Source of the DNA: CBDCWA01 sp046048295
Lineage (GTDB): Bacteria; Pseudomonadota; Alphaproteobacteria; Rhizobiales; Hyphomicrobiaceae
NCBI GenBank assembly: GCA_046048295.1
Contig: JBJOGJ010000005.1
Location: 1-40,486 of the forward strand
Reading direction: 5' to 3'
DNA: 40,486 bases
Position 1 is the stretch's first letter; the number at the start of each line of letters is the position of its first letter. Under the pieces are notes generated by a model. The model saw only the letters and a program-made list of their open reading frames with translations. It ran no database searches and was not told where the DNA came from. The position numbers were made by a program, and so were the translations under genes. Shown piece after piece: positions 1 to 9,142 of the stretch.

Positions 1-615
1 TTCTATCTCGATTTCGAGGCAATGAACCCGGCAATCCCGCTCTTTACCGGGACGCGCCCTTACCAGCGCATCCCGTTCCAATGGTCACTGCACACCCGCT
101 TCGGCAACGGCCCGCTGAAGCATCAGGAATTTCTCGCCGATGCCGCTTCCGATCCGCGCCGCGCCTTCGCGACCTCGCTCATCGATGCGATCGCCGATTC
201 CGACGTCCCCATCGCCGTTTATTCCTCCTACGAACGGAGCGTCCTCAGCGAACTGGCAAGAGATTTCCCCGATCTGGCGGACCAGATAAGCGACATCACG
301 GCTCGACTGATCGATCTTCTGGCCGTGGTCCGGCGGGAAGTCTATCTCGCTTCCTTCAACGGCTCCTTTTCCATCAAGACTGTCGGCCCAGCGCTCGCAC
401 CGGGGCTTACCTACGACGACCTGGAGACCGTGCGTGACGGCGAAGCCGCCTCGATCGCATTTCAGCGTCTCGCAGCAGGCGGTATCGAGAACGCAGAAGT
501 ACAAGCGTTACGCAACGCCCTGCTCGCCTATTGCGCGCGTGATACGCTGGCAATGGTCGCCGTGCATGATGGGCTCCGCGCGCTCGTCCACGGCACACGC
601 ATCGCAGCGGAATAG
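1..615 (+). CDS. DUF2779 domain protein, C-terminal part (partial at window edge)
   Basis: The reading frame is open from the first base, so the gene starts upstream of the window and only its last 204 residues are seen. The visible part begins with the motif FYLDFEA, whose D-x-E matches exonuclease motif I of the DEDD (RNase H-like) fold. It ends with the motif YCARD (YX3D), the motif III pattern of DEDDy 3'-5' exonucleases. This arrangement is what is expected of DUF2779 proteins, which often carry an N-terminal PD-(D/E)XK nuclease part; that part would lie outside the window. A role in nucleic-acid processing is inferred from the fold only. The stop codon is 3 bases from the end of the opposing TauE/SafE gene. 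The family call is fairly confident; activity and substrate are unknown. Confidence 0.72.
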   Translation, partial: FYLDFEAMNPAIPLFTGTRPYQRIPFQWSLHTRFGNGPLKHQEFLADAASDPRRAFATSLIDAIADSDVPIAVYSSYERSVLSELARDFPDLADQISDITARLIDLLAVVRREVYLASFNGSFSIKTVGPALAPGLTYDDLETVRDGEAASIAFQRLAAGGIENAEVQALRNALLAYCARDTLAMVAVHDGLRALVHGTRIAAE

Positions 616-617
616 CA

Positions 618-1391
618 TCAGCCGAGCGCCTGGAAGTAGTCGCGCACTGCAGCAGCCAGCGTCACGATGCCGACGACCGCCAGCGTCGTGAGCGCCGCGA
701 TGCGGTAGAACTTGTGGCCGGAGTGCGAGAAGTATCGGCTGCCGAGCAGGCTCAGCCCCAGATAGAACGGGATCAGCAGCAACCCGGCAACCATGGCCTC
801 CCGCGTGAACATCCCGAAATACCAGAACGGAATGAGCGAGGAGCAGAACACCGCCGCCAGCACCGCGATGACGTTGGCGCGCTGCTGCTGGGCAGTGCCG
901 GGCCGCGACAGCGCAATGGCGGCGACGGGCGGCCCTCCCATCGAGGTCGAACCCTGCACCAGCCCCCCCACGGCTCCGGCAGCCAGCAGCACCCCGAGGT
1001 TGACTTTTCCGGCGAGCTTCCAGCCCTGGGCCAGCATCAGCACCATGATGAGAACCGCCACCGAAATGTAGATCTTCATCAGACTGGGATCGAAGGAGAC
1101 GAGGGCCAGCGCACCGAAAGGAGCCGTGGCGAACGTGCCGACCGCCATTGGCAGAATTATCCCCCGCTCAGACTGCTTGAGCGCCGTCGGCAGCAGTTGC
1201 ACGACAGTAGGCAGACTGACGATAGTGTACACGCCTGCCGCTACCACTGGCCCGAAAACAAGCGCCAGGATCGGCATCATCACCAGCGCCGCACCGAAGC
1301 CGAGGAAACCTCTCATGAAACCGCCCACACAGGCAGCCGCAATGACGAGGAGCAGGCGATAGTCTATCGGAATTCCGAGGAAATCGGCCAA
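618..1391 (-). CDS. TauE/SafE family membrane protein (sulfite/sulfonate exporter-like permease)
   Basis: A polytopic membrane protein of about 257 residues with the TauE/SafE hallmark near the N-terminus (GGFMRGFLGFG followed by MMPILALVFGP) and a second, repeat-related glycine-rich segment (GGLVQGSTSMGGPPVA) in the C-terminal half. About eight membrane spans are visible. The family exports small organosulfur or organic anions across the inner membrane; the substrate here cannot be told. The frame stays open to 1595, but the extra N-terminal residues are unlike the family. I chose a TTG at 1391 because AGGA lies 8 bases upstream and the resulting length is typical. An ATG at 1523 is the alternative. 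The gene is divergent from the small membrane gene at 1594, so the 200 bases between probably hold both promoters. Confidence 0.8.
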   Translation of the reverse strand: MADFLGIPIDYRLLLVIAAACVGGFMRGFLGFGAALVMMPILALVFGPVVAAGVYTIVSLPTVVQLLPTALKQSERGIILPMAVGTFATAPFGALALVSFDPSLMKIYISVAVLIMVLMLAQGWKLAGKVNLGVLLAAGAVGGLVQGSTSMGGPPVAAIALSRPGTAQQQRANVIAVLAAVFCSSLIPFWYFGMFTREAMVAGLLLIPFYLGLSLLGSRYFSHSGHKFYRIAALTTLAVVGIVTLAAAVRDYFQALG

Positions 1392-1593
1392 TTGAGGTAT
1401 CCTGGCGTCTGGCGTGGATGGGCACGGAAATAGAAGGCTGGAGGATCTTTTTAGCGCCCGTAGCCATGAAGCTGCAAGCAGGCCGCCAAGTCGGTCACTC
1501 GCGGTTGCCGTATTGCCACCCATCTTTCGATCGACACATGTATGTTGACCGGCGAGGCCCGCCGTCTGCCTCACACCAAACAAGGAGGCTGCC

Positions 1594-1830
1594 ATGCCTA
1601 TAGACCCCGCCCAGGTGAACTGGCTCTACGTCCTGCTCTATGCGGTTTTCGTATTTTTTGCTTCACTGATCGGACACGGGCTGACGTTCAACAGCAAGAC
1701 CATCGGCGCGCTGCTGACGACCATCCTGTTCTCAGCGATGTTCGTTGCATGGCACTACTATCCGCACGGGATCAATGTCGGGCTGCCGGTCGGCCTGCCG
1801 CCCGTATCCACCCCCGCCACCGCGGGCTGA
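1594..1830 (+). CDS. Small two-span membrane protein, unknown function
   Basis: A 78-residue protein with a strong Shine-Dalgarno (AAGGAGG, about 7 bases before the ATG). Two hydrophobic segments are visible: residues 10-28 (LYVLLYAVFVFFASLIGHG) and residues 36-53 (IGALLTTILFSAMFVAWHY). A short proline-rich, probably disordered tail follows. I do not recognise a named family. The good ribosome binding site and the clean hydrophobic pattern argue that it is expressed. It is transcribed away from the TauE/SafE gene and lies about 100 bases before the alpha-hydroxy-acid oxidase, so it could share a transcript with that gene. No catalytic motif is present. Confidence 0.6.
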   Translation: MPIDPAQVNWLYVLLYAVFVFFASLIGHGLTFNSKTIGALLTTILFSAMFVAWHYYPHGINVGLPVGLPPVSTPATAG

Positions 1831-1932
1831 CCGGCCGCGCGCGGCGGATGATGACAATGCCACCGGCAGCTTGCTAGATTACGCTCCAATGACAATGGTC
1901 CCGCATGTGCCGGGCAGGAGAGGAGCGTGCAA

Positions 1933-3105
1933 ATGAGCCGGCTGGATAGTTGCTACAACATTGCAGACCTTCGCGAGGTGGCCAAGAGGCGGCTGCCGAA
2001 GGGTGTCTTCGAGTACATCGACAAGGGTACCGAGGACATGATGGCGCTATCCAACAACCGGCGCGCATTCCACGACATCAAGCTCCTGAACCGCGTAGTG
2101 ACAGACATCTCGGACGTGCGCCTGGACGCCGAGATCTTCGGCAAGCACGCCGCGTTACCGCTCGCCATTGCGCCGACCGGTACCGCAGGCCTTGCCTGGT
2201 ACGAGGGCGAGTTCGAACTGGCCAAGGCCGCAGCGAAGGCAGGCGTGCCGTTCACGCTCGCGACCGGCTCCAACACGCCGATGGAAAAACTCGCGAACGA
2301 AGCGGGCGGACGGCTGTGGATGCAGCTATATATGTGGCGCGACAAGCACCTCTCGGACGAGCTTGTGAAGCGGGCCGCCCGCAACGGCTTCGAGGCGCTG
2401 TTCTGGACCGTCGACATCGGCCACGGCGCCAACCGTGAGCACAACCTGCGCAATGGCTTTGCGACGCCCTACGTGCTCAACTCCAAATCCGCCATTGACA
2501 TGCTGACCCATCCCGGCTGGCTTGCCGGCGTGATGGGACGCTACATGATGAACGGCGGCATGCCCCGGCACGTGAATTACCCCGAGGGCTACCAGATCAA
2601 GATCACCGGGCAGGTGGACCGCAAGTCTCACCAGAAGGCCCAGGCGCGCCGCGCGGACAATCTCTCCTGGGACGACGTCGACCGGCTCCGCGACATCTTC
2701 CCCGGCAAGCTGATCATCAAGGGCATCATGCGGCCCGACGACGCGGCGAAGTGCATAGAGCACGGCGTCGATGGCATCGTCGTGTCGAATCACGGCGGCC
2801 GCAACATGGACAGCGCGCCGTCTACACTTGATGTTCTGCCGGAGATCCTGAAGGCCGTTGACGGAAAGATGAGCGTCATCGTCGACAGCGGCGTGCGCCG
2901 TGGCAGCGACATCGTCAAGGCGATCGCCATGGGCGCGACTGCCTGCCTCGCCGGACGCGCGACGCTCTACGGGACTGCCGCAGGCGGCGAGGCAGGCGCC
3001 ACGAAGGCGCTTGATATCCTGAAGGACGAGATGAAGCGGACGATGGCCTACATCGGCAAGCAGCGCGTCTCGGACATCTCGAGCGACGACATCTGGCGCG
3101 GTTGA
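1933..3105 (+). CDS. FMN-dependent alpha-hydroxy-acid oxidase/dehydrogenase (LldD / glycolate oxidase family)
   Basis: A 390-residue TIM-barrel flavoprotein expected to oxidise a 2-hydroxy acid (lactate, glycolate or mandelate type) to the 2-oxo acid using FMN. The signature SNHGGRNMD near residues 285-293 holds the catalytic-base His (about 287) and the substrate-binding Arg (about 290). The QLYMW segment supplies the active-site Tyr, TVDIGHGANRE the conserved Asp and Arg, and IIKGIM the flavin-contacting Lys. Length is normal for the family. The ATG at 1933 is preferred over the in-frame GTG at 1927 because AGGAG sits 7 bases before it. No membrane segment or signal peptide is evident. The NMD after the glycine pair replaces the common QLD. 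Exact substrate is not deducible, and the neighbours do not settle it. Confidence 0.88.
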   Translation: MSRLDSCYNIADLREVAKRRLPKGVFEYIDKGTEDMMALSNNRRAFHDIKLLNRVVTDISDVRLDAEIFGKHAALPLAIAPTGTAGLAWYEGEFELAKAAAKAGVPFTLATGSNTPMEKLANEAGGRLWMQLYMWRDKHLSDELVKRAARNGFEALFWTVDIGHGANREHNLRNGFATPYVLNSKSAIDMLTHPGWLAGVMGRYMMNGGMPRHVNYPEGYQIKITGQVDRKSHQKAQARRADNLSWDDVDRLRDIFPGKLIIKGIMRPDDAAKCIEHGVDGIVVSNHGGRNMDSAPSTLDVLPEILKAVDGKMSVIVDSGVRRGSDIVKAIAMGATACLAGRATLYGTAAGGEAGATKALDILKDEMKRTMAYIGKQRVSDISSDDIWRG

Positions 3106-3427
3106 GACTTGACGGTCCCGCCCGTGCTCCGTCCCGCAACGTCTCCTCGCGTGCGGCGATGCCATCCATCGCCGCCGCCATCCGACGTAAAGGCCAACGC
3201 CAGCATCGCCCCGACGGAATAGGCATGCCCCCTGCGCCTGCGCCACAGGAGGAGGGCCTTGGCGTCTTGCGACAATCCAATCTGTTTCCCACAGATGGGG
3301 ACAAACAAACGAGTGAGGCAAACTCCGGAGCAACGCGCAGTCGCTGATCCCGTCGAATTTGCCATATGTGGCAGGCTTCCTATACTGCTGGCGTCAACCC
3401 ACGCAACGACGGCTCAGGAGGAGAAAC
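3106..3427. other. Intergenic region, no supported gene
   Basis: About 320 bases between the hydroxy-acid oxidase and the ABC binding-protein gene. Open frames on the minus strand here run through the oxidase gene and have no family resemblance, so they look like shadows. The only structure I can support is the candidate promoter and palindrome near its right end (3359-3386). Confidence 0.5.
3359..3386 (+). promoter_or_regulatory. Candidate sigma-70 promoter with overlapping palindrome upstream of the ABC importer
   Basis: TTGCCA at 3359-3364 and TATACT at 3381-3386 are separated by 16 bases, a plausible -35/-10 pair about 40 bases before the ATG at 3428. The -35 box overlaps the inverted repeat TGCCA-TATG-TGGCA (3360-3373), which could be an operator for a dimeric repressor. 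This is pattern recognition only. Confidence 0.35.
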
Positions 3428-4429
3428 ATGCTGCGGTCGCTTGCCAAAGCCGTCGTACTCGCAGGACTTTGCTGGATCGGATCGACGCCGCCCACCGCCC
3501 ACGCATGCGGCCGCGTGACGGTCGCCGACATGAATTGGGCATCGGCAACGCTCGCGGCAAACGTCGATAAAATCGTTTTGGAAAAGGGCTACGGCTGCAC
3601 CGTCGTGCTCATTCCGGGCGATACCATGCCGACCACGGCATCGATGACGGAAAAGGCTGAGCCCGATGTCGCACCGGAAATCTGGATGAATTCCATCCGC
3701 CGGGTCATCGACGAGGCGATAGCCGCAGGCAAGCTCAGGATCGCCGGCGAAATCCTCTCTGACGGTGGCAATGACGGCTTCTGGATTCCCGCCTACATGC
3801 TGAAGAAGCATCCCGCGTTGACGACGATGGCAGAGGTCCTGAAGCGCCCCGATCTCTTCCCCCACCCGGAGGATTCCGCCCGCGGCGCATTCTACAATTG
3901 TCCGTCGGGCTGGAACTGCGAGATCATCACCCGCAATCTCTATCGCGCCTTCGGAATGGAGAAGGCCGGCTTCGACCTCATCGACACCGGTTCGGCTGCC
4001 GGCCTCGATGGCTCTCTTGCGAAAGCCTATAATCGCCGGCAGCCCTGGCTCGGCTATTACTGGGCACCAACCCCGCTGCTTGCCCGCTACGAGATGATCA
4101 AGCTCGACCTCGGCATCCCGCATGACGCTGGAGAGTGGGACCGTTGCACCGGCCAGCCCGACTGCCGCGACCCGAAGAAGAACGCCTTTACCCGTTCCGC
4201 CGTCATGACCGTCACGTCGGCGGCATTCGCCCGCCGTGCACCAGAGGCCTTTGAATATCTTTCCCGCCGGTCATGGTCCAACAAGGTCGTCGATGACATG
4301 CTGACGTTCATGGAGGAAACGCAGGCGGGCGCCGAAGAAGCCGCCGAACGCTTCCTCGAGAAACACGAGGCGACCTGGACCAGATGGATGCCGGCAGGGG
4401 TCGCCAAGAAGATCAAGACTGGCCTCTAG
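3428..4429 (+). CDS. Glycine betaine/proline-type ABC transporter, periplasmic substrate-binding protein
   Basis: A 333-residue secreted protein. The ATG at 3428 is chosen because GGAGGAG lies just upstream and because it gives a classical signal peptide (MLRSLAKAVVLAGLCWIG, then an AHA cleavage region near residue 23). The mature part resembles the OpuAC/ProX fold: an early VTVADMNWASA strand, the acidic DVAPEIW segment, and GGNDGFWIPAYM and LGYYWAPTP aromatic stretches of the kind that build the cation cage for quaternary ammonium groups. Several cysteines (ACGR, YGC, YNCPSGWNC, CTGQPDC) suggest periplasmic disulfides. The permease starts 2 bases after its stop and the ATPase overlaps the permease, so this is the first gene of an importer operon. 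Ligand is probably a betaine-like osmolyte or carbon source; other quaternary amines or TMAO-like ligands remain possible. Confidence 0.82.
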   Translation: MLRSLAKAVVLAGLCWIGSTPPTAHACGRVTVADMNWASATLAANVDKIVLEKGYGCTVVLIPGDTMPTTASMTEKAEPDVAPEIWMNSIRRVIDEAIAAGKLRIAGEILSDGGNDGFWIPAYMLKKHPALTTMAEVLKRPDLFPHPEDSARGAFYNCPSGWNCEIITRNLYRAFGMEKAGFDLIDTGSAAGLDGSLAKAYNRRQPWLGYYWAPTPLLARYEMIKLDLGIPHDAGEWDRCTGQPDCRDPKKNAFTRSAVMTVTSAAFARRAPEAFEYLSRRSWSNKVVDDMLTFMEETQAGAEEAAERFLEKHEATWTRWMPAGVAKKIKTGL

Positions 4430-4431
4430 CC

Positions 4432-5349
4432 ATGTTGACACCCTTCAGAACCTTGCCCGACTGGGTCTTCGAGTTCCCGGAAATGGACAAGGATGCGCTG
4501 CGCGCCTTGAAGCGCACCATCGACACGGGCTATCGCCATTTTTCGCGCCACTGGGGAGAAACGATCGAGTCGGCCTTCGATCCTCTCCTCACGGTCCTGG
4601 TCTGGGTCGAGCGACTCTTCCTGGCGACCCCATGGTGGCTGACCATAGCCATCGTCGCGACGCTCGCCTGGGTCGCCGGACGCAATTGGAAACTCGCCGC
4701 CGGAACGGTCGCCGCCCTGTTTCTCATCGGCTACTTCGGCATGTGGGAAGACACCATGGGCACGATGGCCCTGATCGTTGTCGCGACGATGCTCGCCGTG
4801 CTCATCGGACTGCCCATCGGCCTGCTCATGGCACGCAGCGATCGCACCCGCTCCATCGTCACACCGATTCTCGATGTCATGCAGACGATGCCAAGCTTCG
4901 TGTACCTGATCCCCGTCGTGATGCTCCTAGGCATAGGCCGGGTACCGGGCCTGATCGCTGTCGTCATCTATGCGCTGCCGCCCACCATCCGCCTCACCGA
5001 CCTCGGCATCAGGCTCGTCGATCCAGAAACACGCGAGGCTGCCGACGCGTTCGGCGCAAGCCCTTGGCAGCGTCTTGTCCATGTAGAGTTCCCCCTCGCC
5101 CTCCCGAACATCATGGCAGGCATCAACCAGACCATCATGATGGCCCTCGCAATGGTCGTGATTGCCTCGATGATCGGCGTTCGCGGCCTCGGCCAACCCG
5201 TATTGAAAGCGGTGCAGAACCAGTACTTCGCGCTCGGCCTGTTCAACGGCCTCGCCATCGTCGCACTCGCCATCGTCTTCGACCGCATCACACAGGCTTA
5301 TGGCCGTCGCCTCCAGGTTCATCGAACACCCGGGTCAGGCCACCGATGA
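4432..5349 (+). CDS. Glycine betaine/proline-type ABC transporter permease
   Basis: A 305-residue inner-membrane protein with about six or seven hydrophobic segments and the binding-protein-dependent permease motif in its C-terminal half (EAADAFGASPW, then an FPLALPNIMAGI segment), which contacts the ATPase. Preceding hydrophobic stretches such as TPILDVMQTMPSFVYLIPVV are characteristic of the ProW/OpuAB family. The N-terminal 60 or so residues are soluble and amphipathic, as in ProW. The ATG at 4432 follows the binding-protein stop by 2 bases, so translation is probably coupled. A longer frame from 4384 lies inside the upstream gene and is rejected. The stop overlaps the ATPase start (ATGA). 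One permease gene presumably forms a homodimer. Confidence 0.87.
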   Translation: MLTPFRTLPDWVFEFPEMDKDALRALKRTIDTGYRHFSRHWGETIESAFDPLLTVLVWVERLFLATPWWLTIAIVATLAWVAGRNWKLAAGTVAALFLIGYFGMWEDTMGTMALIVVATMLAVLIGLPIGLLMARSDRTRSIVTPILDVMQTMPSFVYLIPVVMLLGIGRVPGLIAVVIYALPPTIRLTDLGIRLVDPETREAADAFGASPWQRLVHVEFPLALPNIMAGINQTIMMALAMVVIASMIGVRGLGQPVLKAVQNQYFALGLFNGLAIVALAIVFDRITQAYGRRLQVHRTPGSGHR

Positions 5350-6368
5350 CGATCGCTCCCTCGATAGGCATCAGGAATCTCTACAAGGTGTTCGGGCCCG
5401 CGCCACTGGCAGCGCTGGAAAAGGTGCGCACCGGCATCGGCAAGGACGACCTGCTGTCGGCACACGGCCACGTGCTCGCACTCGATGATGTAAGCCTGGA
5501 AATCCCAGGCGGCACCACCTTCGTCGTCATGGGACTTTCAGGCTCGGGCAAGTCGACACTCGTTCGCCATATCAACAGGCTGATCGAACCGACCAGTGGA
5601 AGCGTCGAGATAGATGGCGATGACATCATGTCTCTCGATGCACTTGCGCTCAGGAAATTGCGCAGCCGCCGGATCTCCATGGTTTTCCAGCGCTTCGCGC
5701 TCCTCCCGCATCTGACCGTGCAGCAGAACGTGATGTTTCCCCTGGCGATAGCGAACCACCAAGAGGACGAGGCCCGCCCCAGGGCCGCACACTGGATCGA
5801 GCGTGTCGGGCTCTCAGGCTACGAGGACCGCTACCCCTCGGAACTCTCGGGTGGCATGCAGCAACGGGTGGGCCTTGCCCGTGCACTTGCCACAGACGCA
5901 CCGATACTGCTGATGGACGAACCGTTCAGCGCACTCGACCCGCTGATCCGGTCCGACATGCAGGACATGCTCTTGGGCATACAGTCTGAACTCGGCCTCA
6001 CGATCGTCTTTATCAGCCACGACCTGGACGAGGCCCTGAAGCTCGGCGACCGCATCGCGATCCTGCGCGACGGCCGGGTCGCCCAGGTCGACGATCCCCA
6101 ATCGCTCATCATGAGACCTGGAAACGACTATGTCGCGAGCTTCACGCGCACCATAAACCGGGCCAGATTCCTTACGATCGGTGCCATCGCGGACCGCCCC
6201 TGTGACCCGACCGGTTTGCTCCAGCTCGACCCCGCAGCCACACTCGAACAGGCACTGCGGGCGCTCACCACCGCTGGCGCCGACCGGGCCATAGTGATGA
6301 AATCCGGCTCACCCCCGGACGGCACGGTCACTCTCAGCGCAATCGTCGATGCTATGCTGCCGCCGTAG
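5346..6368 (+). CDS. Glycine betaine/proline-type ABC transporter ATP-binding protein
   Basis: A 340-residue ABC ATPase of the ProV/OpuAA type. All nucleotide-binding motifs are visible: Walker A GLSGSGKST (about residues 62-70), the Q-loop VFQRFALLPH, the signature LSGGMQQR, Walker B ILLMDEP with the SALDPL D-loop, and the switch ISHD. An N-terminal extension (LYKVFGPAPLAALEKVRTG) is typical of ProV. The C-terminal 70 or so residues are a CBS-like region, apparently a single, shortened unit rather than the two of E. coli ProV. The start overlaps the permease stop as ATGA. The 3' end overlaps the end of the convergent sensor kinase by 17 bases. The role is to power import through the preceding permease. 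Confidence 0.9.
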   Translation: MTIAPSIGIRNLYKVFGPAPLAALEKVRTGIGKDDLLSAHGHVLALDDVSLEIPGGTTFVVMGLSGSGKSTLVRHINRLIEPTSGSVEIDGDDIMSLDALALRKLRSRRISMVFQRFALLPHLTVQQNVMFPLAIANHQEDEARPRAAHWIERVGLSGYEDRYPSELSGGMQQRVGLARALATDAPILLMDEPFSALDPLIRSDMQDMLLGIQSELGLTIVFISHDLDEALKLGDRIAILRDGRVAQVDDPQSLIMRPGNDYVASFTRTINRARFLTIGAIADRPCDPTGLLQLDPAATLEQALRALTTAGADRAIVMKSGSPPDGTVTLSAIVDAMLPP

Positions 6369-9084
6369 CACTGTCGCTGAGCCAAGCCTCAAGTACCGAG
6401 ATCGCACGTGAGACCGCAACCTTGAGTACCGCGCCTCGCTCATCGGTCAAGCTCGCCACGCCGGCACGAGCCTCACCCTCGATCAGTTCGCAAATATCCC
6501 TGACTTCAATGGCACCTACGTTGCAGCTGAGCGACTTGAGGGCGTGTGCTGCATCAGCAATATCCTTCGGCTCCGCACCGGAATCCAATACCAGCAACCG
6601 CTCAAGTGCTGTCGGAGCATGCTGCGCGTAAAGTCCGATAACCCGCCGAACAAGATCGCCGCCCGCCCCCTGCATTCGCCGCAAACCCGCCAGAACCTCG
6701 AAATCTATTGTCTCATCGCCACCGACTGCCGCAACTCTACCTGGCAGCGGTTTCTCGGCTATGACGGCAACTTCTTCGCTCACCCCTACGATACGCGCGA
6801 GACATGCTTCAATCTGTGCGAGCGTGAACGGCTTGGTTATGCAGTCGTCCATTCCCGCCTTCCGCCACGCATCGGCCTGTGCACCGATCACATGCGCCGT
6901 AACCGCAACGATTGGCACAAGGGCGAGGCCTTCCTGATGCTCCCACTCCCGTATGGCCCGCGCTGCCTCGAATCCATCCATGACCGGCATGCTGCCATCC
7001 ATGAAGACGATACCGTACCGTCCGCCCCTTGCCGCCGCCAAGGCTTCGGCACCATTTTCCGCGCAATGCACGTCCACACCGAATCGGGCAAGCGCTTCAC
7101 GAAGAACCTCTCGGTTCGTCGCACTGTCGTCTGCTACAAGTGCCGTCATCCCGGCGAATCGCGTGTCGGGTTCGGCAACTGCGCCATGCCCGCTGCTGGC
7201 AAGCTCGACAACCGCCGCCCGCCCCTGTTCGATCGCGGCAAGAAGCTCGCGGAATTCTCCCGCACAGACAGGCATCGTAAGCTCGAAATCAACAACCCCC
7301 TCCTCCACGAGCCCGTAGGTCCTCTGTTCTCCCAATCCGGTCAATGCAATAACAGAACAACCCGGAAGCGGAACATCGTGCGCCATCGCAGCGAGTAGCA
7401 CATCCTGGTGGACGAGCACCGCATTGGCGCTTTTCGCAAGTGCACGACAGACGTCGAGAGTCTCCGCCACGATTACGCCGAACCCAAACTCCCGTGCATA
7501 ATACTGCATCGCCTCGCGTGTCTGAGATGGCTCCATGCAGATCACGAGGTTTCCGCTTGCGCTGCCGGCCGGCAATGCCTCAACGAGCACCTCGACTGGA
7601 ATCCGGAACCGGAACGTCGTTCCCGCGCCGAGAGTGCTCTCGACATCGAGTTTCCCACCCATCTGCCCAACCAAGCGTTTGCAGATGGAAAGGCCGATTC
7701 CCGTCCCGCCGTGGCTGCGCGTAGTCGAGGCATCAGCCTGCGAGAAGGCATCGAATATTGTCTCCAGCTTGACTGCCGGGATACCTATGCCCGTATCCTC
7801 GACGGCACATACGAGCACCACGCGATCACTTTCCTGCTCCGCATGCAGCCGTATCACAACGTGCCCTTCCTCCGTAAACTTCAGGGCATTGTTCACAAGA
7901 TTGGTCAGTATCTGGTTGAGCCGCACCTGATCGCCCGCAATCTGCAACGGTAGATTCGATGCGACAAAACCCGCGAGTTCGATCCCTCTTGACTTCGCCC
8001 GCTCCGCGAACAATCGAATTACGTCATCCACCAGCGCCACTGGATCGACCGGAATATTCTCGAGTTCCAGCTTTCCCGCCTCGATCTTCGAAAAATCGAG
8101 TATGTCGTTGATGATCGCGAACAACCCCTGTCCCGACTTCAGTATGACGTCGGCGTTACGTTGCTGCTTGGCCGGCAGGCCCGCAACCGACATGAGCTCC
8201 GCCATCACCAGCATGCCGTTCATTGGTGTCCGGATCTCGTGGCTCATGGTGGCAAGGAACTCGGATTTAGCTGCATTGGCCGCCTCCGCTTCCTGCTTGG
8301 CAACCACTAGGTCAGCCGTACGCGCCGCCACCTCTGTCTCGAGCTTCGCCCTGTGCGCCGCAAGCATGTCATCCCGCGATCGTATCTCTCTGAGCATCGC
8401 ATTGAAGGCATCGACGAGTTTGCCGGTTTCATCGTCGCTCGTCCGTTCCACCTGCCGCGAGAAGTCGTGCTCCAGCTGCACCGCCGCCATGGCGCTTGTC
8501 AGCATGTCGATCGGTGTCGTAATCCGCCGCTGAAACCAGTAGGACAGCCCCATACCTGAAGCAGCAGCCACGACTCCGGCTGCCAGTGCCTGCAGAAGAC
8601 TTTCCAAAAGCGCCCAACGAAGATCAGAAAGATTGGCGACGAGTTCCAGGACACCTACGGGCTGTCCAGCGGACACGATGGGTGTCTGATAATGGTAGGC
8701 CCCGAGATAGATTGCATCGAAAGGACCGACCACGCGATTGGGAGCGAAGTCGCCAGCCTTTCGCGACACGAGTATGCCTGACCCTATTTGATAATGCGTC
8801 CGGCCATCGAGCGAATAGACGCGCGCAAAGCTGATCTGCGGCACTCTCCCAATCGCATTGACGGCATCCGCAACTTGCCGGCGGTTACCGCTGCTGAGCG
8901 CCTCTTTGACACTTGCGGCAATTACTGCTGCAACCCCGGCAATCTCGCCCTGCCGCGCCTCGAATCTGCGGTCCGCCTCTCTGATCGCCGAAAAGACCGA
9001 TGCCAGAAAGACGCCAGACATCACCGCAACGCCCAACGTGACGAGCAGCTTGGCCTTTATCGACCTGCCGAGATATTTGATCAC
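6352..9084 (-). CDS. Hybrid sensor histidine kinase with pseudo-receiver, receiver and Hpt domains
   Basis: A membrane kinase of about 910 residues. Order of domains, numbered from the upstream GTG at 9090: TM1 about 15-35, periplasmic sensor 36-160, TM2 about 164-186, HAMP about 187-240, coiled coil, HisKA with phospho-His284 in TMSHEIRTPMNG, and HATPase_c with N box (NLVNNALKF) and G boxes (DTGIGIP, GGTGIGLSI). A degenerate receiver (about 513-620) has His in place of the acceptor Asp (AVLVHQD). A full receiver follows, with acidic pair 654-655, Asp698 and Lys753. An Hpt domain ends the protein, with His849 in HALKS. This is a BarA/ArcB-like His-Asp-His architecture; a phosphate exit to separate receivers is expected, and three lie nearby. 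GTG at 9084 is preferred because GGAG sits 5 bases before it. The signal sensed is unknown. Confidence 0.88.
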   Translation of the reverse strand: MIKYLGRSIKAKLLVTLGVAVMSGVFLASVFSAIREADRRFEARQGEIAGVAAVIAASVKEALSSGNRRQVADAVNAIGRVPQISFARVYSLDGRTHYQIGSGILVSRKAGDFAPNRVVGPFDAIYLGAYHYQTPIVSAGQPVGVLELVANLSDLRWALLESLLQALAAGVVAAASGMGLSYWFQRRITTPIDMLTSAMAAVQLEHDFSRQVERTSDDETGKLVDAFNAMLREIRSRDDMLAAHRAKLETEVAARTADLVVAKQEAEAANAAKSEFLATMSHEIRTPMNGMLVMAELMSVAGLPAKQQRNADVILKSGQGLFAIINDILDFSKIEAGKLELENIPVDPVALVDDVIRLFAERAKSRGIELAGFVASNLPLQIAGDQVRLNQILTNLVNNALKFTEEGHVVIRLHAEQESDRVVLVCAVEDTGIGIPAVKLETIFDAFSQADASTTRSHGGTGIGLSICKRLVGQMGGKLDVESTLGAGTTFRFRIPVEVLVEALPAGSASGNLVICMEPSQTREAMQYYAREFGFGVIVAETLDVCRALAKSANAVLVHQDVLLAAMAHDVPLPGCSVIALTGLGEQRTYGLVEEGVVDFELTMPVCAGEFRELLAAIEQGRAAVVELASSGHGAVAEPDTRFAGMTALVADDSATNREVLREALARFGVDVHCAENGAEALAAARGGRYGIVFMDGSMPVMDGFEAARAIREWEHQEGLALVPIVAVTAHVIGAQADAWRKAGMDDCITKPFTLAQIEACLARIVGVSEEVAVIAEKPLPGRVAAVGGDETIDFEVLAGLRRMQGAGGDLVRRVIGLYAQHAPTALERLLVLDSGAEPKDIADAAHALKSLSCNVGAIEVRDICELIEGEARAGVASLTDERGAVLKVAVSRAISVLEAWLSDSATAAA

Positions 9085-9142
9085 GACCACTCCGGACGCA
9101 GAGAGAAGACACCGAACCTTAAAGACCCAAAAATAGTAACCC

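Noticed and set aside
2326..3333. 335-codon minus-strand open frame opposite the hydroxy-acid oxidase
   Set aside because: It mirrors the codons of a clearly recognised gene in GC-rich DNA and resembles no family.
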